From contig NZ_PZJW01000003.1 of NCBI RefSeq assembly GCF_003206615.1, forward strand, positions 186,001 to 250,000: a stretch of DNA of 64,000 bases. The letters are read 5' to 3'. Below the pieces are notes generated by a model. It saw nothing but the letters and a program-made list of their open reading frames with translations, made no database searches and was not told the DNA's origin. The first letter of the stretch is position 1. Each line of letters begins with the position of its first letter. Source of the DNA: Salinicola acroporae. Its GTDB lineage: Bacteria > Pseudomonadota > Gammaproteobacteria > Pseudomonadales > Halomonadaceae. This document shows positions 45,123-55,836 of the stretch, piece after piece. The position numbers and the translations under genes were made by a program.

Positions 45123-45734
45123 ATGAGCAGCCTGGAAACCCTGCTCGACAGCCGCCAGGTCTGGCGTGCCCAGACCGGTGCCGCTGGCGATCGCGGCGAG
45201 GCGATTGCCAGCGGGCACGCCGAGCTCGATGCGTTCCTGCCGGGCGGTGGCTGGCCACCGGCCGCAGTCAGCGAGCTGCTGTCGAGCGGCGCCGGCAACG
45301 GCGAGCTGGCCCTGCTGTGGCCCGTGCTCTCGCGAATGACACGGCAAGGCAGGCCGATCGTGCTGATCTCGCCACCGGGGGCGCCGTATCCGGCAGCTTG
45401 GCGGCAGGCGGGGGTGGCGCTTGGGCAGTGCCACTGGCTCGAAGTGCAGGGTCGCGAGGCGTTATGGGCGGCGGAGCAGTGTCTGCGCGCCGGCTGTTGC
45501 GGGGCGGTCATGGCCTGGCTGCCGCAGGCCGATAGCCGTCTCATGCGCCGGTTGCAGGTGGCGGCGGCGAGCGGGAATACGCTGGCCTTCGTGCATCGGC
45601 CTTTGGTGAAAGTGGCCGAGGCATCGCCCGCACCGCTGCGGTTGCGGTTGCACCGGCACGCCGAGCTGGAAGTCCTCAAGTGTCGCGGCGGCTTGGTGTC
45701 CTCGCGTCGAATCGCCTTCGGCGGCGGGACGTGA
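45123..45734 (+). CDS. imuA: Translesion-synthesis accessory protein ImuA
   Basis: 203 residues from the ATG at 45123 with GGAGG before it. RecA/SulA-like fold without a complete Walker A: ASGHAELDAFLPGGGWPPAA and SELLSSGAGNGELALLWPVL are the recognisable parts. ImuA works with ImuB and DnaE2 to make the SOS mutasome. It is 4 bases upstream of imuB and behind a LexA box, so it is induced by DNA damage. Confidence 0.88.
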   Translation: MSSLETLLDSRQVWRAQTGAAGDRGEAIASGHAELDAFLPGGGWPPAAVSELLSSGAGNGELALLWPVLSRMTRQGRPIVLISPPGAPYPAAWRQAGVALGQCHWLEVQGREALWAAEQCLRAGCCGAVMAWLPQADSRLMRRLQVAAASGNTLAFVHRPLVKVAEASPAPLRLRLHRHAELEVLKCRGGLVSSRRIAFGGGT

Positions 45735-45738
45735 CCGC

Positions 45739-47163
45739 ATGCGTTGGGTCTGCCTGCTGTTCCCGCGCCTGGCGCTGGAGGGCGCGCTGCGTCGCCGCCC
45801 CGATCCCGAGGCCCCGTTCGCCCTGATCGACGGACCGCCACCGCGTCAATGCATCCGTGCTGCCAATCGCGCTGCCCGCGATCAAGGCGTCAGGCCCGGA
45901 CAGGCACTGGGCTTCGCCGAAGCGCTCTGTGACGGCCTGGAAACCGCGCCGTTCGATGCCGAATCCGTCGAACGCTGGCGTCGACGTCTGGCCGCCTGGG
46001 CCTATGGCTTCAGCGCCCAGGTCAGCCTTCACTATCCGCATGCGCTGGTGTTCGAAATCGCCAGCAGTCTCGCTCTGCTCGGCCCCTGGCCACGGCTGGA
46101 GGCGCGTCTGCGCGCGGAACTCGGCGAGCTCGGCTTTTCGCATCGACTGGTGATCGCCCCCAACCCGGCGGCGGCGCGGGTGCTGGTCAATGTCCATGAC
46201 GGCCTGGCGGTGGACGAGAGCGAGCTGGAGTCGGTGTTGGCAAGCCTGCGTCTCGATCGGGCCGGGCTGGCGAGCGTCGATGCCGATCGTGACATCGTGC
46301 AGACCCTGACCCGCAGTGGCTTCCAGCGTCTGGGCGAGCTGTTCGCCCTGCCACGCAGCGCCCTGGCCCGACGTTTCGGGGGCCGCCTGATGCGTCACCT
46401 GGGCGAACTGCGGGGAGAGTGGCCGCTGGCGCTGGATTACCACCGCCCGACGCCGCGCTTTTCCCGCACCTTCGCGTTCGATCAGCCAGTGCATGCCATT
46501 GCCGGCCTGGCTTTTCCGCTCAAGCGTCTGCTGCAGGAACTGAGCCTGTTTCTGATCGGCCAGGACGCCGGGGTCGAGCGATTCCGGGTCACGTTCGAAC
46601 TGGAGGACGGCCCGCCGCAGACCGTCGAGGTCGGTCTGTTGTCGGTACATCGCGATGCCGACACTTTGCTCGAGCTGACCCGCGCCCATCTGGAGCGCGT
46701 GTGCCTCGCCGGCCCGGTGATGGCCTTGACGCTCTTCGCACCTCGGCTCTCCGACTATGCCCCGACAAGACGCGAGTTGCTGGAAGGACCGGCACGCCAG
46801 GCCCAGGCCTGGGCGGCGCTGCACCAGCGTCTGGTGGCGCGATTGGGCGAGTCGGCACTCCGGCCGCTGGTCGAACATCGCGAGTATCGCCCGGAGAAGG
46901 CGGTGCTGAGCGGACTCGGGCCACGAGCGCGTGACGCCAGCGCCGGCCCGCCTCGCCCCGGCTGGCTAGTGCCGGCGCCGCAGCGCTGCGATGGCGACGT
47001 GGTGCAACTGCTGGCGGGGCCGGAGCGAATAGAAAGTGGCTGGTGGGACGGTGACGACATTCGACGCGACTACTATCTGGCCCAGTGGGTCGATGGTCGC
47101 CACGCCTGGATCTGGTGCGAGCCGGGACGGCAGGGCTGGTATCTGCACGGATGGTTCGGATGA
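45739..47163 (+). CDS. imuB: Y-family polymerase-like protein ImuB
   Basis: 474 residues. It has the Y-family fold, but the N-terminal strand reads [11 protein letters not shown] with no catalytic Asp, and the second acidic pair is missing ([10 protein letters not shown]). This is characteristic of ImuB, which is a scaffold rather than a polymerase. It connects the beta clamp, ImuA and DnaE2. Overlaps dnaE2 as ATGA. Confidence 0.9.
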   Translation: MRWVCLLFPRLALEGALRRRPDPEAPFALIDGPPPRQCIRAANRAARDQGVRPGQALGFAEALCDGLETAPFDAESVERWRRRLAAWAYGFSAQVSLHYPHALVFEIASSLALLGPWPRLEARLRAELGELGFSHRLVIAPNPAAARVLVNVHDGLAVDESELESVLASLRLDRAGLASVDADRDIVQTLTRSGFQRLGELFALPRSALARRFGGRLMRHLGELRGEWPLALDYHRPTPRFSRTFAFDQPVHAIAGLAFPLKRLLQELSLFLIGQDAGVERFRVTFELEDGPPQTVEVGLLSVHRDADTLLELTRAHLERVCLAGPVMALTLFAPRLSDYAPTRRELLEGPARQAQAWAALHQRLVARLGESALRPLVEHREYRPEKAVLSGLGPRARDASAGPPRPGWLVPAPQRCDGDVVQLLAGPERIESGWWDGDDIRRDYYLAQWVDGRHAWIWCEPGRQGWYLHGWFG

Positions 47164-50100
47164 ACGATCTCTTTCCACTGCGGCCCGACGCTGCCAACTT
47201 ATCGCGGCCCGACGCTGCCGCTTCGGACGCCCGTGAGTCGATAGGCGCGGGTGCGGGTGCCTGTAGAATCGGCGCGGATGCGGGCGCCTCTAGAGACCCC
47301 TACGCCGAGCTGCACTGCCTTTCCGCGTTCAGCTTCCAGCGCGGGGCTTCCACTGCGGATGAACTGTTCGAGCGGGCGGCGCGGCACGGCTATCGGGCCC
47401 TGGCGATCACCGACGAAGCCACGCTGGCCGGTATCGTGCGCGGCTGGCAGGCGGCGCGTGAGTACGGCATCGACCTGATCGTCGGTGCCGAGTTTCTTAC
47501 CGAGTGCGGCATCAAGCTGGTGCTGTTGGTGGAGAACCGGCGGGGTTACGAAGCGCTCTGCGGATTGATTACCTGTGTTCGCGGTCGGGCTGCCAAGGGC
47601 GAGTACCGGCTGCTCGCAACGGATCTCGACGGACTCGATGGCGGTGACGGGCTGTTCGCGCTGTGGATTCCCGGTGCGATACCGGATCCTGGTCTCGGGA
47701 AGCGATTGGCCAGCCTCTTTCCCGATCGGCTGTGGCTGGCGGTGGAGCTGCACTACGGCTTCGAGCAGGGCTGCGACAACGCAGCGCGCCTGGCCCAGCT
47801 GCAGGCCCTGGCCGAGTCGCTGGGCATTCCGGCAGTGGCGACGGGGGACGTTCACATGCACGCCCGTGGCCGGCGGGCGCTGCAGGATTGCCTCACCGCG
47901 ATCCGCCACCACCAGAGCGTGTTCGAGGCCGGCGATACCCTGTTCCCCAACGGCGAGCGCCATCTGCGTACGCGTGACGCGCTATCCGCGCTCTATCCCG
48001 CCGCGCTGATGGCCGAAAGCGTCACACTGGCGTCGCGCTGCCGCTTCGATCTCGGTGAGCTCGAGTACACCTACCCCCACGAGGTGGTACCGGACGGCAA
48101 GACCCCGGCCGAATGGCTGCGCGAACTGACCGCCGAAGGCTGCCGGCGGCGATGGCCGGATGGGGTGCCCGAGAAGACGGCAGGTCAGATCGACCACGAA
48201 CTCGCGCTGATCGAAGAGCTCGGCTACGAGCACTACTTCCTGACCGTGCACGACATCGTCGACTTCGCGCGGCGCCAGCACATCCTGTGCCAGGGGCGCG
48301 GCTCGGCGGCCAACTCGGCGGTCTGTTTCGCGCTGGGGATTACCGAGATCGATCCGTCGCGCACGGCGCTGCTGTTCGAGCGTTTCATCTCCCGCGAGCG
48401 CGACGAGCCACCGGATATCGATGTCGATTTCGAACATGAACGGCGGGAGGAGGTGATCCAGTACGTCTTCCGCCGCTACGGACGGCATCGGGCGGCGCTG
48501 ACCGCGGTGGTCAGCCATTACCATGCCGCCGGCGCGATTCGGGATATCGGGCGGGCACTGGGTTTCGCGCCGGAGCGCATTGATCGACTCGCCCGCTGTG
48601 CCGGGCGCTGGACCGATCACATTCCCGATCCGGCGCGGCTGCGCGAGCAGGGGTTCGAGCCTGACGAACCAGCGCTGCAGCGGCTGCTGGTGCTGGCCGG
48701 CACGCTCATCGGCTTTCCGCGCCATCTCTCCCAGCATCCAGGCGGATTCGTGATCTCGGATGCGCCGCTGCAGACGCTGGTGCCGGTGGAAAACGCCGCC
48801 ATGCCGGAGCGCACCGTGATCCAGTGGGACAAGGACGATCTCGACCTGGTCGGGCTGCTCAAGGTGGATGTGCTCTCGCTGGGTATGCTGACGGTGCTGC
48901 GGCGAAGCCTGGATCTGCTGCAACGGCATCGCGGACTCGGCTACGCGCTGGCGACGATTCCCAAGGAGTGCAACGAGACCTACGCCATGATCCAGCGCGC
49001 CGACACCCTGGGCGTGTTCCAGATCGAATCCCGCGCGCAGATGGCGATGCTGCCCCGGCTCAGGCCGGCCAAGTTCTACGATCTGGTGATCGAGGTGGCG
49101 ATCGTGCGTCCCGGGCCGATCCAGGGCGACATGGTGCATCCCTACCTCAAGCGGCGCAGCGGCGAGGAGCCGATCACCTACCCCTCGCAAGCGTTCGAGC
49201 AGGTCTTCGCGCGTACCCTGGGCGTGCCGCTGTTTCAGGAACAGGTGATGGCACTGGCAGTGGAGGCCGCGGGGTACAGTCCTGGCGAGGCCGATCAGTT
49301 GCGTCGTTCGATGGCCGCCTGGAAGCGCCACGGCGGGCTCGAACCCCATCGCCAACGGATTGTCGACGGCATGCTGGAACGTGGCTACGCCAGAGAGTTC
49401 GCCGAGCGCATCTTCGAGCAGATCAAAGGCTTCGGCAGCTACGGCTTTCCCGAATCCCACGCCGCCAGCTTCGCCCTGCTCACCTATGCCAGCTGCTGGT
49501 TCAAGTGTCACGAGCAGGCAATCTTCGCCTGCGCGCTGATCAACAGCTGGCCAATGGGCTTCTATTCGCCGGATCAGGTGTTGCAGGACGCCCGTCGCCA
49601 CGGCGTCGAGGTGCGCCCGGTCGACATTCGCCAGAGCCAGTGGGAGAGCACGCTGGAGCCGGTGGACGAGAGCGCCCCCGTGAACACCGGCGCGCTGGCG
49701 ATCCGGCTCGGGCTACACATGATCAAGGGCTTGGCCGAGAGCGACGGCCAACGCCTGCTGGCGGCGCGCGACACGCCCGGCTGCGATAGCGTCGAGCGCC
49801 TGGCGGCGAGGTCCGGCGTCAAGCGGGCGGTCTTGTCACGGCTCGCCGATGCCGGCGCGCTGGAAGGGCTGGTGGGTGATCGCCATCGGGCGCGCTGGGC
49901 CGCGGCCGGGATCGAGGCTTCGTTGCCGCTGTTTTCCGAAGTCGATAGCGAAGAGGAGCCTCTCGTGCTGCCGGCCATCGAGGTCGGCGAGGCCATCAAG
50001 GCGGATTACGCCACGCTCGGCACTACCCTGGGGCCGCACCCGCTGGCGCTATTGCGCCAGCGCTGCCGCCCGGATGGCTCCCGTGGCCTCGGCGGCGTGG

Positions 50101-50417
50101 TGGATTCGAAACGCCTCGCGGATCTGTCCGGCGATGTCGGTGTGGTGATCGCCGGGCTGGTGGTCGGGCGCCAGCGCCCGGGATCGGCCAAGGGCGTCAC
50201 CTTCCTCACCCTCGAGGACGAGTTCGGCATGATCAATGTCGTGGTCTGGCCACGGCTCGCCGAGCGCTATCGCCGTATCCTGCTCGAATCCCGCCTGCTG
50301 CGGGTGACCGGCAAGCTGGAGAGCCAGGAGGGCGTCCGTCATGTCATCGCCCGGCACCTGACCGACCTCACCGACCTGCTGGAGGGGTTGAGTACACGAA
50401 GCCGCGACTTTCATTGA
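47160..50417 (+). CDS. dnaE2: Error-prone DNA polymerase DnaE2
   Basis: 1085 residues. N-terminal PHP domain ([17 protein letters not shown], about 48-64), then the C-family palm with catalytic aspartates in [15 protein letters not shown], and [19 protein letters not shown] in the fingers. A C-terminal OB-fold ([20 protein letters not shown]) completes it. The start at 47160 overlaps the imuB stop; in-frame starts further upstream lie inside imuB. It performs SOS-induced mutagenic lesion bypass. Its N-terminus (about 1-47) is an Ala/Gly-rich extension. Confidence 0.93.
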   Translation: MNDLFPLRPDAANLSRPDAAASDARESIGAGAGACRIGADAGASRDPYAELHCLSAFSFQRGASTADELFERAARHGYRALAITDEATLAGIVRGWQAAREYGIDLIVGAEFLTECGIKLVLLVENRRGYEALCGLITCVRGRAAKGEYRLLATDLDGLDGGDGLFALWIPGAIPDPGLGKRLASLFPDRLWLAVELHYGFEQGCDNAARLAQLQALAESLGIPAVATGDVHMHARGRRALQDCLTAIRHHQSVFEAGDTLFPNGERHLRTRDALSALYPAALMAESVTLASRCRFDLGELEYTYPHEVVPDGKTPAEWLRELTAEGCRRRWPDGVPEKTAGQIDHELALIEELGYEHYFLTVHDIVDFARRQHILCQGRGSAANSAVCFALGITEIDPSRTALLFERFISRERDEPPDIDVDFEHERREEVIQYVFRRYGRHRAALTAVVSHYHAAGAIRDIGRALGFAPERIDRLARCAGRWTDHIPDPARLREQGFEPDEPALQRLLVLAGTLIGFPRHLSQHPGGFVISDAPLQTLVPVENAAMPERTVIQWDKDDLDLVGLLKVDVLSLGMLTVLRRSLDLLQRHRGLGYALATIPKECNETYAMIQRADTLGVFQIESRAQMAMLPRLRPAKFYDLVIEVAIVRPGPIQGDMVHPYLKRRSGEEPITYPSQAFEQVFARTLGVPLFQEQVMALAVEAAGYSPGEADQLRRSMAAWKRHGGLEPHRQRIVDGMLERGYAREFAERIFEQIKGFGSYGFPESHAASFALLTYASCWFKCHEQAIFACALINSWPMGFYSPDQVLQDARRHGVEVRPVDIRQSQWESTLEPVDESAPVNTGALAIRLGLHMIKGLAESDGQRLLAARDTPGCDSVERLAARSGVKRAVLSRLADAGALEGLVGDRHRARWAAAGIEASLPLFSEVDSEEEPLVLPAIEVGEAIKADYATLGTTLGPHPLALLRQRCRPDGSRGLGGVVDSKRLADLSGDVGVVIAGLVVGRQRPGSAKGVTFLTLEDEFGMINVVVWPRLAERYRRILLESRLLRVTGKLESQEGVRHVIARHLTDLTDLLEGLSTRSRDFH

Positions 50418-50642
50418 CATGGACCATGAACTGCGAGCGACGAGCAAGAGCCGGAAGCGACGTAACCGGCTTCAGGCTGCCTTTTAACCACAATGAGCGA
50501 AAAACGAAACGCCGGCCGCCGAGTCGCGAGCGACTGGCCGAGCGGGGCTGAACTATGGTTAGGTGCTGAGATAGGGCTAGGCATTGAACCATCCCGCCGT
50601 GCGATCTGTCTTCAATCGTGGTGCGGCAAGAACCGATGGTAT

Positions 50643-50677
50643 TTGTCTTTCAATCACTGGAATTGTCTTTCAATCAC
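50643..50677. repeat. Two direct 15-base repeats before zapG
   Basis: TTGTCTTTCAATCAC occurs at 50643-50657 and again at 50663-50677, a 20-base period. It ends 16 bases before the zapG ATG, within the 276-base gap after dnaE2, which otherwise holds no gene. It may be a slippage product or a tandem binding site. Confidence 0.75.
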
Positions 50678-50693
50678 AAGAGGCGGCTGATTT

Positions 50694-51260
50694 ATGGAGA
50701 GCATTGGCGTAGGGCCCTGGATCGCGATCGTCGTGGCGGTGGGCGCCGTTGGCGTATTGGTCGGTTACTGGCTGGGTACCAAGATGGGGGGCCACAACAC
50801 CGAGCCGATGCGCGAACTCAACCGCGAACACACTGCCTACAAGGAGGACGTCCGCGAGCATTTCGAACAGGTCTCCGCGACCATGACCCGTATGGTCGAG
50901 GATTATCGCGAGATGTATCACCACGTCGCCAAGGGCGCCGAGAAGCTCGCCGACATGCACCACGAGACGGTGATCGAGCCGCCGCCCAAGCCCGAGGCGA
51001 TCACTCAGGACCGACCTGCCGGCGACGAGGCGTCCGATACGCCGACTGCCGACGAGGCCGGCAAGGAGAAGGTATCGCCGGCTTCGTCGGCTCCCCGGGA
51101 GACGCCGTCGGCAACGGCTCCCACGGCCTCCGGGGCGGCGGCGAAATCCTCCGCCTCCTCCTCGGCAACCGGTGCCGGAGCGCCGTCTGCCTCCACGCGC
51201 CCCCAGGATGCGGCGATTCGTGCTGCCGCCGAAGACGCCGCCACGTCGCAGAAGCGCTGA
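50694..51260 (+). CDS. zapG: ZapG/YhcB (DUF1043) cell-envelope protein
   Basis: 188 residues. An N-terminal membrane helix (about 8-30, AIVVAVGAVGVLVGYWLGTK) is followed by a coiled coil (about 40-90: NREHTAYKEDVREHFEQVSA) and a long Ala/Ser/Pro-rich, probably disordered tail. YhcB/ZapG links cell division and envelope synthesis in E. coli. The tail is longer than in E. coli (132 residues in all there). Confidence 0.82.
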   Translation: MESIGVGPWIAIVVAVGAVGVLVGYWLGTKMGGHNTEPMRELNREHTAYKEDVREHFEQVSATMTRMVEDYREMYHHVAKGAEKLADMHHETVIEPPPKPEAITQDRPAGDEASDTPTADEAGKEKVSPASSAPRETPSATAPTASGAAAKSSASSSATGAGAPSASTRPQDAAIRAAAEDAATSQKR

Positions 51261-51371
51261 TCGCCCCGCGCCGCTCAGCCGTGGCGGGCGTCATGTCAGG
51301 TGGAGCGCACCGGCTATGTTAAGCTGGCGCGCTCTTCTCTATTTCCAGCAGCAGGCCCCGCACGGTTCCCA

Positions 51372-53612
51372 ATGGATGATGTCTCGGCACTAATCGACTC
51401 CCTCAACGCCAACCAGCGCGAGGCCGTCGCCGCGCCGCCCGGCAATATGCTGGTGCTGGCCGGTGCCGGTTCGGGCAAGACCCGGGTTCTGGTGCATCGC
51501 ATCGCCTGGTTGATGCAGGCGGAAGGCGTCTCCCCCTACGCGATTCTGGCGGTGACCTTCACCAACAAGGCGGCCCGCGAGATGCGCACGCGTCTCGAGG
51601 CGCTGCAGGGCGCGTCGCTGCGCAACATGTGGGTCGGTACCTTCCACTCCATCGCCCATCGCCTGCTGCGCACGCACTGGCATGACGCGCGGTTGCCCCA
51701 GCATTTCCAGATCATCGACAGCGACGACCAGCTGCGGTTGGTCAAGCGCCTGCTGCGGGATCACAACGTCGATGACGAGCGCTACCCGCCCAAGCAGGTG
51801 CAGTATTTCATCGGCGGCTGCAAGGAGGAGGGGCTGCGCCCGCAGCAGGTGGCGACCCACGGCGATCCCTACATGGCCAAGATGGTCGAGCTCTACGAGC
51901 TCTATCAACTGACCTGCGAGCGGGGCGGACTGGTCGACTTCGGCGAGTTGCTGCTGCGCAGCCTGGAGCTGCTGCGCGATACGCCGGCGCTGCTCAAGCA
52001 CTATCGCGAACGCTTCGGCCATATCCTGGTCGACGAGTTCCAGGACACCAATACCCTGCAGTACGCCTGGCTCAAGCTGCTGGCCGGCGCTGATGGCAAT
52101 GGGGGGAGCGATGCCGATCGCGCGGCCATGATCGTGGTCGGCGACGACGATCAGTCGATCTACGGCTGGCGCGGGGCCAAGGTCGAGAACATCCGTCGTT
52201 TCGAGAGCGAATTCGCCAATACCCGGACGGTCCGGCTGGAGCAGAACTACCGCTCCACCAGCGTGATTCTGGATGCCGCCAATGCGCTGATCAGCCAGAA
52301 CAGCGGGCGCATGGGCAAGGAGCTGTGGACCGACGGCGAGACCGGAGAGAAGATATCGGTCTATGCCGGCTTCAACGATCTCGACGAGGCGCGCTTCATC
52401 GTCGATACCATCGGCGAGCAGGGCCGCAACGGCTTCGCGCGCCGCGAGATGGCGATTCTCTACCGCTCCAACGCCCAGTCGCGGGTGATCGAGGAGGCGC
52501 TGATCCGCAGCGGCGTGCCGTATCGCATCTACGGTGGCCAGCGCTTCTACGAACGGCTCGAGATCAAGAACGCGCTGGCCTATCTGCGGCTGCTGCTCAA
52601 TCGCGAGGACGACGCCTCGCTGGAACGGGTGATCAACGTGCCGCCCCGCGGGATCGGCACGCGCACGGTGGAGATCCTGCGTGGCCGCGCCCGCGACACC
52701 AGCGTGTCGCTGTGGCAGGCACTACACGACAGCCTGAGCGACGGCACGCTCAAGGGCCGCGCCGGGAACGCGATCAACGCCTTCGCCGAGCTGATCGAGC
52801 GCCTCGACAATGACACCGCCGGCATGGCGCTCTATGAGATCATCGATCATGTCATTCAGGTCTCCGGGCTGATCGAGCATCATCGCAGCGAGAAGGGCGA
52901 GAAAGGCCAGGCGCGGGTCGAGAACCTCGAGGAGCTGATCAACGCGGCGCGAGCGTTCTCGCAGAGCGCCCAGGCCAACCCGATCGACCTGCAGGAGGTG
53001 GGCGAAGGCGCCGCGGCGCTGGAGCCGTTCCTGGCCGAGGCGGCGCTCAATGCCGGCGATCACGAAGCCGACGAGTTCGAGGACTGCGTCCAGATGATGA
53101 CGTTGCACTCGGCCAAGGGGCTGGAGTTCCCGGTGGTGTTCGTGGCCGGTATCGAAGAGGGGCTGTTCCCGCACAAGATGTCGCTGGAGGAGCCAGGGCG
53201 GCTCGAGGAGGAGCGTCGGCTCTGCTACGTGGGCATGACCCGTGCCATGCGCAAGCTCTACCTCACCTACGCCGAGATTCGCCGCCTGCATGGGCGCGAG
53301 ACCATGGCGCGACCGTCGCGGTTCTTGCGGGAAGTCCCCGAGGAGCTGCTCGAGGAGGTGCGCCTGCGCGGCCAGGTATCGCGACCGGTGACCTCCCGGC
53401 CCAACGTGGGTCCGGCACGCCAGCAGGGCATCGAAGGCGGCGACGACCTGCCATCGCTGTCGCTCGGCCAGCGCGTCAGCCATCCGCTGTTTGGCGAAGG
53501 GGTGATCCTCGATGCCGAAGGCGAGGGCGCCCGGGCGCGGGTCCATGTCAGCTTCGAGGGCGAGGGCGACAAGTGGCTGGTACTGGGATTCGCCAAACTG
53601 ACCCCGCTGTGA
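51372..53612 (+). CDS. uvrD: DNA helicase II (UvrD)
   Basis: 746 residues, superfamily 1 helicase. Motif I LAGAGSGKT, Ia VTFTNKAAREM, II ILVDEFQDTN, III VVGDDDQSIYGWRGA, IV RLEQNYRST, V/VI VQMMTLHSAKGLEFPVVFVA and RRLCYVGMTRAM. The C-terminal Tudor-like part (LSLGQRVSHPLFGEGVILDA) separates UvrD from Rep. It works in nucleotide-excision and mismatch repair. The start at 51372 (MDDVSALIDSLN) fits the family; no good ribosome site or SOS box is seen upstream. Confidence 0.93.
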   Translation: MDDVSALIDSLNANQREAVAAPPGNMLVLAGAGSGKTRVLVHRIAWLMQAEGVSPYAILAVTFTNKAAREMRTRLEALQGASLRNMWVGTFHSIAHRLLRTHWHDARLPQHFQIIDSDDQLRLVKRLLRDHNVDDERYPPKQVQYFIGGCKEEGLRPQQVATHGDPYMAKMVELYELYQLTCERGGLVDFGELLLRSLELLRDTPALLKHYRERFGHILVDEFQDTNTLQYAWLKLLAGADGNGGSDADRAAMIVVGDDDQSIYGWRGAKVENIRRFESEFANTRTVRLEQNYRSTSVILDAANALISQNSGRMGKELWTDGETGEKISVYAGFNDLDEARFIVDTIGEQGRNGFARREMAILYRSNAQSRVIEEALIRSGVPYRIYGGQRFYERLEIKNALAYLRLLLNREDDASLERVINVPPRGIGTRTVEILRGRARDTSVSLWQALHDSLSDGTLKGRAGNAINAFAELIERLDNDTAGMALYEIIDHVIQVSGLIEHHRSEKGEKGQARVENLEELINAARAFSQSAQANPIDLQEVGEGAAALEPFLAEAALNAGDHEADEFEDCVQMMTLHSAKGLEFPVVFVAGIEEGLFPHKMSLEEPGRLEEERRLCYVGMTRAMRKLYLTYAEIRRLHGRETMARPSRFLREVPEELLEEVRLRGQVSRPVTSRPNVGPARQQGIEGGDDLPSLSLGQRVSHPLFGEGVILDAEGEGARARVHVSFEGEGDKWLVLGFAKLTPL

Positions 53613-53783
53613 ATCCGTCATCGTCACGAAGTTGCAACAATTCCATGCGATGATGGCGGCCATAGGTGTCTCTACGCCTGTCGCGTTCAGGCCATCGAAG
53701 ACAGATCCTTGCTGGCAGGCTCAACTGCCCAGTCGCCGTGCCAGATACGTCAACGCCCCCAAGACAAGCCGTCGGAGTCACGC

Positions 53784-54518
53784 ATGGATATCACCAGCGA
53801 TACCCACAGTCAGCACATCTCGCAGCAGTACAACCAGGATCTCGAGACCATCAAGACCCAATTGATGGCCATGGGCGGGCTGGTCGAGAAGCAGCTCCAG
53901 GAAGCGCTGGATGCACTGTTGGATGGCGACAGCCAACTGGCGATTCGGGTGCGCGACAACGACACCAGCGTCAACGACATGCAGCTCAAGATCGACGAAG
54001 AGTGCGTGCGGATTCTGGCGCGTCGCCAGCCGGCAGCCTCCGATCTGCGCCTGGTGATCGCGGTCATCCGGGCCACCAATGATCTCGAGCGGATGGGCGA
54101 CGAAGCCAACAAGATCGCGCGCAATGCCATCGATCTGATCGAGTCGGGGCGTATCCCCCAGGGCAGCGTGGAGATTCGTCACATCAGCGAACACGTGCGC
54201 AGCATGTTGCGTGATTCGCTGACCGCCTTCGCCCGCTTCGATACCGAACTGGCATTGAAGGTGGTTCAGGAAGACGCGTCGGTGGATAGCGAGTACACCA
54301 CGGCCATGCGATCGCTGGCGACCTTCATGATGGAAGACCCCCGCTCCATCGGCGGCGTGCTCAGCGTCATGACGGTACTGCGCGCACTCGAGCGTATCGG
54401 CGATCACGCCGACAACCTCGCCGAGCACGTCATCTATCTGGTGAAGGGGCGCGATATCCGCCATACCTCAGTGGACGAGCTCGATCGGGAAGCCCTGGGC
54501 CGAAGCGACAAGCGCTAG
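53784..54518 (+). CDS. phoU: Phosphate-signalling protein PhoU
   Basis: 244 residues from the ATG at 53784 with GGAG before it. It has the two repeated three-helix PhoU domains, with the metal-binding ExxxD-like motifs ATNDLERMGDEANKIARNAI and ALERIGDHADNLAEHVIYLV at equivalent positions. It damps PhoR signalling when the Pst transporter is saturated. The pst genes are not adjacent here, and phoB-phoR lie 6 kb further on. Confidence 0.92.
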   Translation: MDITSDTHSQHISQQYNQDLETIKTQLMAMGGLVEKQLQEALDALLDGDSQLAIRVRDNDTSVNDMQLKIDEECVRILARRQPAASDLRLVIAVIRATNDLERMGDEANKIARNAIDLIESGRIPQGSVEIRHISEHVRSMLRDSLTAFARFDTELALKVVQEDASVDSEYTTAMRSLATFMMEDPRSIGGVLSVMTVLRALERIGDHADNLAEHVIYLVKGRDIRHTSVDELDREALGRSDKR

Positions 54519-54809
54519 GCTGGCTGAAAAGCCGACGGGCGCAGGCCGATCCTGGGCCCATGCCCTGCGTTCGATGCATTTTCCATCTCGCCCGTGGAGT
54601 GCAGCGCAGCGATCGGCGACAGCGAGGACCGGCTTGGCGCGCCAGTCGATCGTTGACGCCGTATCGGCAAGGGTTGGAGTTTTCAGACCTGGCTCGGGGG
54701 CCCGTCGCTCGCCGGCTGGTGAGCATGCGGGATCAGGATTGACGCCGCGCCGAAGGGAGTGTGTTAGCGTGTCGATCACGCAATACTTTGTCTGGTCGAC
54801 GGATTCAGC

Positions 54810-55538
54810 ATGATCTACCCCCTTCAAGCGATTATCCAAGGCACGCGCCTGGTGTTCGAACCCGGGCTGCGCCGCTTCGTGATCGGTCCGGTTGTGGTCA
54901 ACCTGCTGCTATATGGTGGCACGCTCTTCTATCTCTTCGAGAATTTCGGCGGCTGGCTCGACTACGGCATGCGCCAGGTGCCGGGCTGGCTGACCTGGCT
55001 CGAGTGGCTGATCTGGCCGCTGCTGGTCGTCGCCCTGGCGCTGATCGTCTTCTTCACTTTCACCCTGGTCTCCAACCTGATCGCGGCGCCGTTCTACGGC
55101 TTCCTGGCCGAAAAGGTGGAAACCCGGGTCACCGGACGCCCGCCCAGCGACGAGCGCGGCTGGATCAAGACCGGCGTCGATGCGCTGGGGCGGGAGCTGG
55201 TCAAGCTGGGCTATATCCTGCCGCGCATGGCGGTGCTGTTCCTGCTGGGGTTCGTACCGGGGCTGAACCTGATCACCCCCTTTCTGTGGGCGGCGTTCTC
55301 GGCCTGGATGATGGCCGTCCAGTATCTCGATTACCCGATGGACAACAATCAGGTCAGCTTCACCGACATGCGCCGTCGGCTGCGCGGGCGCTGGTGGCCG
55401 ACGTTGACCTACGGCGCTTGCATGTCGGTGGCGACCTGGGTGCCGGTGCTCAACCTGATTTTGCTGCCCGGCGGCGTTGCCGGTGGCGTCATGCTATGGG
55501 ATCGCTACTACCGCCCCATGGTGCCGGCCACCCGTTGA
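54810..55538 (+). CDS. cysZ: Sulfate transporter CysZ
   Basis: 242 residues, EI24/CysZ family with about four long membrane helices. RRFVIGPVVVNLLLYGGTLF near the start, SNLIAAPFYGFLAEKVE and PGLNLITPFLWAAFSAWMMA are characteristic. It lets sulfate in for cysteine synthesis. The preceding 291-base gap holds no gene, though a TTAGCG/TGTGTTAG-like word may mark a promoter. No cys genes are adjacent. Confidence 0.88.
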   Translation: MIYPLQAIIQGTRLVFEPGLRRFVIGPVVVNLLLYGGTLFYLFENFGGWLDYGMRQVPGWLTWLEWLIWPLLVVALALIVFFTFTLVSNLIAAPFYGFLAEKVETRVTGRPPSDERGWIKTGVDALGRELVKLGYILPRMAVLFLLGFVPGLNLITPFLWAAFSAWMMAVQYLDYPMDNNQVSFTDMRRRLRGRWWPTLTYGACMSVATWVPVLNLILLPGGVAGGVMLWDRYYRPMVPATR

Positions 55539-55747
55539 TGGCGCGCGGCGAGCGCACGCCGACGGGGCCGGGATCGACAAGAAAAATGGCGGATGGGGTT
55601 GAAAGCCGTCTCGGGACACGCCATCTAGACTGGACGACAGGGAGATTTGCCGAAGCGGTGAGGCCAGCTTCGCCCAGACTTCGGAAAATCTTTTTGAAAT
55701 CAATATGATATTTTATCGTGGCAACGCTGTGCGAAGATCGGGCTCGC

Positions 55748-55777
55748 TTGACACCGTGACGCGTTGCTCACTATTTT
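55748..55777 (+). promoter_or_regulatory. Sigma-70 promoter of sodA
   Basis: TTGACA (55748-55753), 18 bases, TATTTT (55772-55777), about 60 bases before the sodA ATG. An AT-rich stretch lies upstream (55686-55720) and may bind a regulator, but no clear Fur box could be read. Confidence 0.6.
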
Positions 55778-55836
55778 GATTCACCCGAGAGGCGCCCACG
55801 TCGGGCAATGCCTCCTCATGAAAGGGAGTTTTGATC

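Noticed and set aside
51300-51371. SOS box before uvrD
   Set aside because: UvrD is SOS-induced in E. coli, but no CTG-N10-CAG word resembling the LexA consensus is present here.
55686-55730. Fur box upstream of sodA
   Set aside because: The AT-rich stretch ATCAATATGATATTTTATC has partial similarity only and does not reach a convincing 19-base Fur palindrome.
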